A stretch of 64,000 nt of DNA from Thermoanaerobaculia bacterium (lineage in GTDB: Bacteria > Acidobacteriota > Thermoanaerobaculia > Multivoradales > J023): contig JAUIJL010000001.1 of assembly GCA_030431255.1 (NCBI GenBank), positions 496,001 through 560,000 on the forward strand, read 5' to 3'. Under the pieces are notes generated by a model, which was not told the origin of the DNA, made no database searches, and saw only the letters and a list, made by a program, of their open reading frames with translations. Of the stretch, positions 59,835-64,000 are shown piece by piece. A program made the position numbers and the translations under genes. How positions within the stretch are numbered: position 1 is the first letter of the stretch; every line of letters starts with the position of its first letter.

Positions 59835-62800
59835 TCAGCGCTCCGTGGGCTCTGTGCCGAGGGTCCAATTTTTATAAGTGGTTCCTCCATCGGTAACGGT
59901 CACCGTGTCGGTCACGGTGACGTAGGCCGAGTGAGAGCAGGTGGCCGTATGACGGCCCACTGGAACACCATGCAGGACATAGGTGCCTAATGCGTTGGTC
60001 CTGGCGGCTTTGCCTGCCACTCGCACCACGGCCCCGGAGACCGGGGAACCGAAGGCCCAGGCGGAGCCCCGAACCGTGCCGGTAGCTTCGACCGTCAGGG
60101 AGACGTCGACCTCCTGGTGATGGTTGGTGGCCTCGGGATCCTGGATTTCCAGAACGGTGGCATATGCGCCCGGAGGCAGGCCGGAGCTGGCATACGCCAC
60201 CGTGAGCAGCTGGGACGCCCCAGGTGCCAGGGTTCCGGACGACGGGGTCACACTCAGCCAGGAGGCGTCCTCGGCGATCGTGTAGTTGAGGTCGGCGTAG
60301 CCCGTATTGCTGAGCAGGATCACATCCCCGCTGGGCTCCGATCCCTGCACTGCGGCAGGGCTGAGCAGCCTCGGGGTTTGTTGGATGGTCGGCGCGCCCA
60401 GGGTGGCTACGAAGCTTTGCTCCCCCGGGGTCGTGCCCGCGGTCGAGGGGCAGATCCCACGGTTGACGTAAAAGGAATAGGTCTCTCCGGGGGTCAGGTC
60501 CGTCAGCACGATCGAGTGGTTAGGGGCGGAGATCCCGTCATGGACCGCGGTGTAGGGAACCGCAGGACGTGATCGATAGCGGACGAATCCGTATCGATCG
60601 GGCGATGTATCGAAAGTGATCGTGGCTTGGCCGGGCACGACGTTCTCCACTTGGACATTGCTCACCGTGTAGGGTGGGGACATGGAAGAAGAGGTAGAGA
60701 AGGAGCCTTCCTCGCTGCAGGTGGTTCCGTGTCCCGGGGCCGACGAACGGACCACGTAGTCGATGCTGGACGCGTGGTGTAGGGACATCACCATTTCGTG
60801 CTCGGTGACTGCTTCGTCGACGCATTCCTCGGTGATCCCTTCCCAGAAGTCGTTGTACCAAATACAGCTGTTGCTCGGCACGTCCGTGGTCCAATGCACC
60901 ACCGCGCAGTAGTGGGTCACCTCGCTGAGCTGGAGATTGGAGATCTGCACGGTTCCGCCACAACCGCTGGGATCCGGCTCGGTGTGAAAGCTGCCACCGG
61001 CGGTGTCGGTAGCACCGGTGGACGGATCACACACCCGCACCTCGAAAGCGTAGGGGCTGTCCTGATTCAAGGGGCCGCACGAAGCATCTGCCGGGAAGGT
61101 GAGGGTATGGCTGGTGGAACCCTCCCCACCCGCCGAGCACAGGTAGGTGGTTTCACAATCCCAGCTGCCGGCGGAAGGTCCGTGTTTTTGATGGGCGAGA
61201 CGGGTCGGGACGTTGGTGGTCACCTGGACCGTGGCGGACTCGTGGGTCACCTCGGTGACGGTGACGTCGGTGATCTCGGGAGCCGAGAGGGTGATGAAGG
61301 TGCGGCCCACCGATTGGGCCGGCACCCGGGTTCCGTCGTAGGTCCGGGCTTGGAAGTGGTAGGTGGTGCCCGGGCTCAGGCCTTCTAGGTCCAGGAAGTG
61401 GGAGGTGCCCGGGGTCAGATCCAGCTCGGCTTGATCGTAGGCAGCCGAGGTGCCCCAAGCGACCACCGCCGAGGACGGCTCGGTGGTGAAGACCTCAATG
61501 CGGGCGGAGTCGGCGGTGACCGCGGCCGCCTCCACGTGCCACATGTCGACCCGCTCCAACTCCACGAGCCGCAGATCGAGGCCGGTGCGCGTCTCCCCGG
61601 GCTGGAGGAAGCCCAAGTCGACGTCTAGTCGGCGTACCAGCTCCCCGTCGAGGATCAGATTGTAGGCCCCGGGCAAGACACCACTGAGGCTGAAACCGCC
61701 ACCGGCGTCGGTGGTGGTGGACGTTGCGGCGTCACGGGAGCCGTAGGGCACCAGGGATACGCCAACGCCGCCGAGGGTCGCGCCGGTAACCGAGCGCACC
61801 GAGCCTTCGATCCATGGGGAGGTGGTGGGCATCACGTAGACGTCGTCCACGGCCGCCACCAAGGATTCGGCTCGCAGGTTGCTCGATTGGGATCCCAGCT
61901 CGAGCTCGATCCGAACCTCCAGTTGCCCGGAGCTGCCCACGGTGGCCGCCGGTGTGTAGATCGGCTTCCACAACCGGTTGCTTTCCGTCCAATCGGAGTA
62001 GGCCCAGCCGTCCGCGCCAAGCACACCCAGGCGGACCTTGGCGTCCAGAGGCAGGCCCGCCGGCCGACCCAAAGCGTTCAATCGGCGGGTTTGGATCAGG
62101 GCCGAGGCTCGTAGCACGTCCCCGGAGGTGAGTCCCGAGAGGGTACGCCGCAAGGAGCCCGAAAAGGTTTCGTCGCCGTTCTTGCGGATGCCCACGAAGC
62201 GATTGCCACCCACCGCAGAGATTCCTTCCCAGGTACCGGTGCGATCGTAGGATGCGACCGGGCTGAGGGCCCATCCCGTGGAGCCCGACTCAAAACCGGC
62301 GTTGCCGCCACCGTGGGTGTCGATGTGGTTGTCGCTGGAGCGATCCAGCGGAACATTGTGGTAGGTCGTGCCGCTGACCGGAACCACGGATTCACGGCTG
62401 TCGTAGCCGGGCAGGGAAGCCCAAATCTTCAGGGTCGGCAAAGCGGTTGTCGCCTTGCTGATGGTCGCGGAGGGCCCGGAAGGCCCCAGGAGACGGTAGG
62501 AGGCGTCACTCTGGACTCGGTCGGCGCCCCCTTCGGCCAGGGTCAGGCGTCCTGCCTCTAAGGGGCTGCCGCTCGCGTCTACCACCGAGCCCTGGACCGC
62601 GCCGATGTCGGGAGAAAAATTCAGGTCGAGGGCATTGTCGGCGGTGGGGAAGGTGTGGGTCCCCAAGTCGAGGGTGGATCCGCCGACGTCGAGGTTGAGC
62701 CGATAGGGGCCCGGTCCGTTGACGTGCAGCTCATAAGATCCGCCGCTCCCCTGGGTGATCACGGTCCGATAGTTGCCGTTGTCGGTCCACAGGAGACCCT

Positions 62801-64000
62801 CGGTGACCGGGGTCGTGGCGCCGTCGATGGTCTGGGTGATGGTGCCGTAGACCCTGCGGTCGGCATTTTGCGCGGCCCAATACCCGGGCCATTGGATGTA
62901 GAGGTTGGAGATGACGCTGCGAAAGTCCTCGTTGGCCTGGTCCATGTCGTTAATAGGATCGACGCCGGGCTCGCGCCACATCTGAGACCAGCGGAAGCCG
63001 CCGGAGGTGTCGTACCACTGGAACCAAACCAGGGATCGGATGCGATGGCCGTTGGCGAGGTTCCAGTTGCGAACCCGCTGGAGGGCTTTGACATACCATT
63101 GGGGCACGCCGTCGGCGTATTCGGGGACGCCGTGGCCCTCGGGATCCAGGGTATTGGTTTCCGTGATGTAGAGGGGTTTGTCGGCAAAACCTTCATAGTC
63201 GATCCATTCCACGACCTTTTCGAAGGTGCGGAAGCCGCCGTCGAGGTATTCGGGGAAGGAACCGAGGCTGTCGGTGAGAGGTGAGCGGTCGGTAGGATCG
63301 TGGTAGCCATAGGTGTGGAGCGCAAATCCGTCGACCCAATCTCGGTAGGGACCGGTCTCCGGTGAAGAGCCGAGCTGTAGCTCATTCAGCATGTTCAAGT
63401 AATAGGAGCTCCAAAGGTACCGGACCCTGGGATCGACGTCGTTGGACCAGGTGGCGGGCTGCGCCACCAGCACCTTGGCCCATGGCTGCACGGACTTGAT
63501 GGCCTGAGACATGGTGGCGAAGACGTGGGCGTACCACTCCGGGGACACGGGGCCGTCCACGGTCTCTTCCTCGAGATTCATCTCGTTGCCGATCACGTAA
63601 ATGTGGGCGTAATCCTTGAGGGTGTGCTCACTCCAGTCCGCAGGGGATGTGATCATATTGATCACATCCGCCGCGAATTCGTCGAGAGCCTGGAAGTTCA
63701 GATCGTTGGGCACGGTTTGGAATTTGCGGGCGGTGGAATCCCACTTGTAATTCACCCGAATGATGTTGGTCATACCCCGTTCGTAGGCCAGCTTGACCGC
63801 CAAGTGGTGGGTCCTGTTCCGATATTCCTCGGGAAAGCCGGAGTGCACCAGCCAGCCGCGGTCGTGGATATGGTCCAGTCGATCGCCGAAGGGCTGGGCC
63901 TCCCCTCCCCACAATTGGGTGGGGTCGGTCTCGTCCCAGTCGTTGGTGTCGTAGGGATACCAATTGTGCACACCGAGCAGATATTGGGACTCCCGGTGGG
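59835..64000 (-). CDS. Large secreted clan GH-A-like glycoside hydrolase with multiple Ig/FN3-like domains, N-terminus outside window
   Basis: The frame is open past 63971 to the right edge, so the N-terminus is missing and at least 1387 residues are visible. The first ~400 residues form a (beta/alpha)8-type hydrolase: HIYVIGNEMN holds the likely acid/base Glu (NE), and PLYITETNTLDPEG the likely nucleophile Glu. Afterwards come carboxypeptidase-regulatory-like beta domains (GSVVDASGSPLEAGRLTLAEGG), a jelly-roll-like module, several fibronectin-III-like units (TYHFQARTYDG, ETYSFYVNRG) and C-terminal Ig-like repeats ending TYKNWTLGTEPTER. Probably extracellular, degrading a plant- or algal-type polysaccharide. 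The GH family number could not be assigned. Confidence 0.82.
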   Translation of the reverse strand, partial: HRESQYLLGVHNWYPYDTNDWDETDPTQLWGGEAQPFGDRLDHIHDRGWLVHSGFPEEYRNRTHHLAVKLAYERGMTNIIRVNYKWDSTARKFQTVPNDLNFQALDEFAADVINMITSPADWSEHTLKDYAHIYVIGNEMNLEEETVDGPVSPEWYAHVFATMSQAIKSVQPWAKVLVAQPATWSNDVDPRVRYLWSSYYLNMLNELQLGSSPETGPYRDWVDGFALHTYGYHDPTDRSPLTDSLGSFPEYLDGGFRTFEKVVEWIDYEGFADKPLYITETNTLDPEGHGVPEYADGVPQWYVKALQRVRNWNLANGHRIRSLVWFQWYDTSGGFRWSQMWREPGVDPINDMDQANEDFRSVISNLYIQWPGYWAAQNADRRVYGTITQTIDGATTPVTEGLLWTDNGNYRTVITQGSGGSYELHVNGPGPYRLNLDVGGSTLDLGTHTFPTADNALDLNFSPDIGAVQGSVVDASGSPLEAGRLTLAEGGADRVQSDASYRLLGPSGPSATISKATTALPTLKIWASLPGYDSRESVVPVSGTTYHNVPLDRSSDNHIDTHGGGNAGFESGSTGWALSPVASYDRTGTWEGISAVGGNRFVGIRKNGDETFSGSLRRTLSGLTSGDVLRASALIQTRRLNALGRPAGLPLDAKVRLGVLGADGWAYSDWTESNRLWKPIYTPAATVGSSGQLEVRIELELGSQSSNLRAESLVAAVDDVYVMPTTSPWIEGSVRSVTGATLGGVGVSLVPYGSRDAATSTTTDAGGGFSLSGVLPGAYNLILDGELVRRLDVDLGFLQPGETRTGLDLRLVELERVDMWHVEAAAVTADSARIEVFTTEPSSAVVAWGTSAAYDQAELDLTPGTSHFLDLEGLSPGTTYHFQARTYDGTRVPAQSVGRTFITLSAPEITDVTVTEVTHESATVQVTTNVPTRLAHQKHGPSAGSWDCETTYLCSAGGEGSTSHTLTFPADASCGPLNQDSPYAFEVRVCDPSTGATDTAGGSFHTEPDPSGCGGTVQISNLQLSEVTHYCAVVHWTTDVPSNSCIWYNDFWEGITEECVDEAVTEHEMVMSLHHASSIDYVVRSSAPGHGTTCSEEGSFSTSSSMSPPYTVSNVQVENVVPGQATITFDTSPDRYGFVRYRSRPAVPYTAVHDGISAPNHSIVLTDLTPGETYSFYVNRGICPSTAGTTPGEQSFVATLGAPTIQQTPRLLSPAAVQGSEPSGDVILLSNTGYADLNYTIAEDASWLSVTPSSGTLAPGASQLLTVAYASSGLPPGAYATVLEIQDPEATNHHQEVDVSLTVEATGTVRGSAWAFGSPVSGAVVRVAGKAARTNALGTYVLHGVPVGRHTATCSHSAYVTVTDTVTVTDGGTTYKNWTLGTEPTER

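Noticed and set aside
1-64000. tRNA, rRNA or known riboswitch
   Set aside because: I scanned intergenic regions for cloverleaf-like or rRNA-like segments and found none I could support.

Overview
The window reads as a chromosomal segment of a large-genome, GC-rich Gram-negative bacterium. It carries a TonB-dependent receptor, a DUF2490 outer-membrane protein, many signal peptides and a lipoprotein. It also carries four Ser/Thr kinases of the Acidobacteriota/Planctomycetota/Myxococcota style, an ECF sigma factor of the kinase-linked type, and STAND ATPases fused to formylglycine-generating-enzyme (FGE) domains. Acidobacteriota is my best guess, but no rRNA or tRNA gene is visible to confirm it. 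Gene density is high on both strands. Several gene fossils (racemase tail, membrane-protein tail, headless amidohydrolase, split kinase) suggest duplication followed by decay.

Layout. 1-5.2 kb: a secreted LamG/SASA esterase running off the left edge, a DUF418 membrane protein with a membrane-anchored AraC regulator, and a lipoprotein. 5.3-12.8 kb: two convergent giant STAND proteins. One is DUF4062(TIR-like)-nSTAND-TM-FGE and the other is kinase-nucleotidyl cyclase-nSTAND-TM-FGE; they share their nSTAND and FGE halves. 13-14 kb: an AbiEii-type nucleotidyltransferase pair and a small secreted Cys protein. 14.6-17.9 kb: an Asp/Glu racemase, a secreted Cys-rich protein and a membrane protein. 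18.1-23.8 kb (minus strand): an ATP-grasp ligase, a DUF2490 protein, an MFS transporter with a fused periplasmic sensor, and an ABC-type periplasmic binding protein. 24.2-26.2 kb: an azoreductase-SnoaL fusion and an ECF41 sigma factor behind an excellent ECF41-type promoter. 26.3-29.9 kb: a ChaN/Tiki-like protein and a TonB receptor. 29.9-39.2 kb: two kinases, an ECF sigma factor, a headless amidohydrolase and an acyltransferase with inserted ankyrin repeats. 39.4-41.2 kb: a two-gene RiPP locus (60-aa precursor plus radical SAM/SPASM maturase). 41.2-47 kb: an Rpn-like nuclease, an SGNH hydrolase, a broken kinase and a DUF6624-like protein. 47-55.9 kb: a three-gene minus-strand operon encoding a CHAT protease, an nSTAND-WD40 protein and a TPR protein. 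56-64 kb: small secreted or broken genes, an exported methyltransferase and a large secreted glycoside hydrolase running off the right edge.

The strongest candidates for undescribed biology are three. First, in the CHAT/nSTAND-WD40/TPR operon the protease and the ATPase share a homologous ~67-residue adaptor domain. Second, in the RiPP pair the maturase has lost all ligands of one auxiliary Fe-S cluster while keeping the other. Third, the two large nSTAND-FGE proteins face each other with different signalling domains on a shared sensor chassis.
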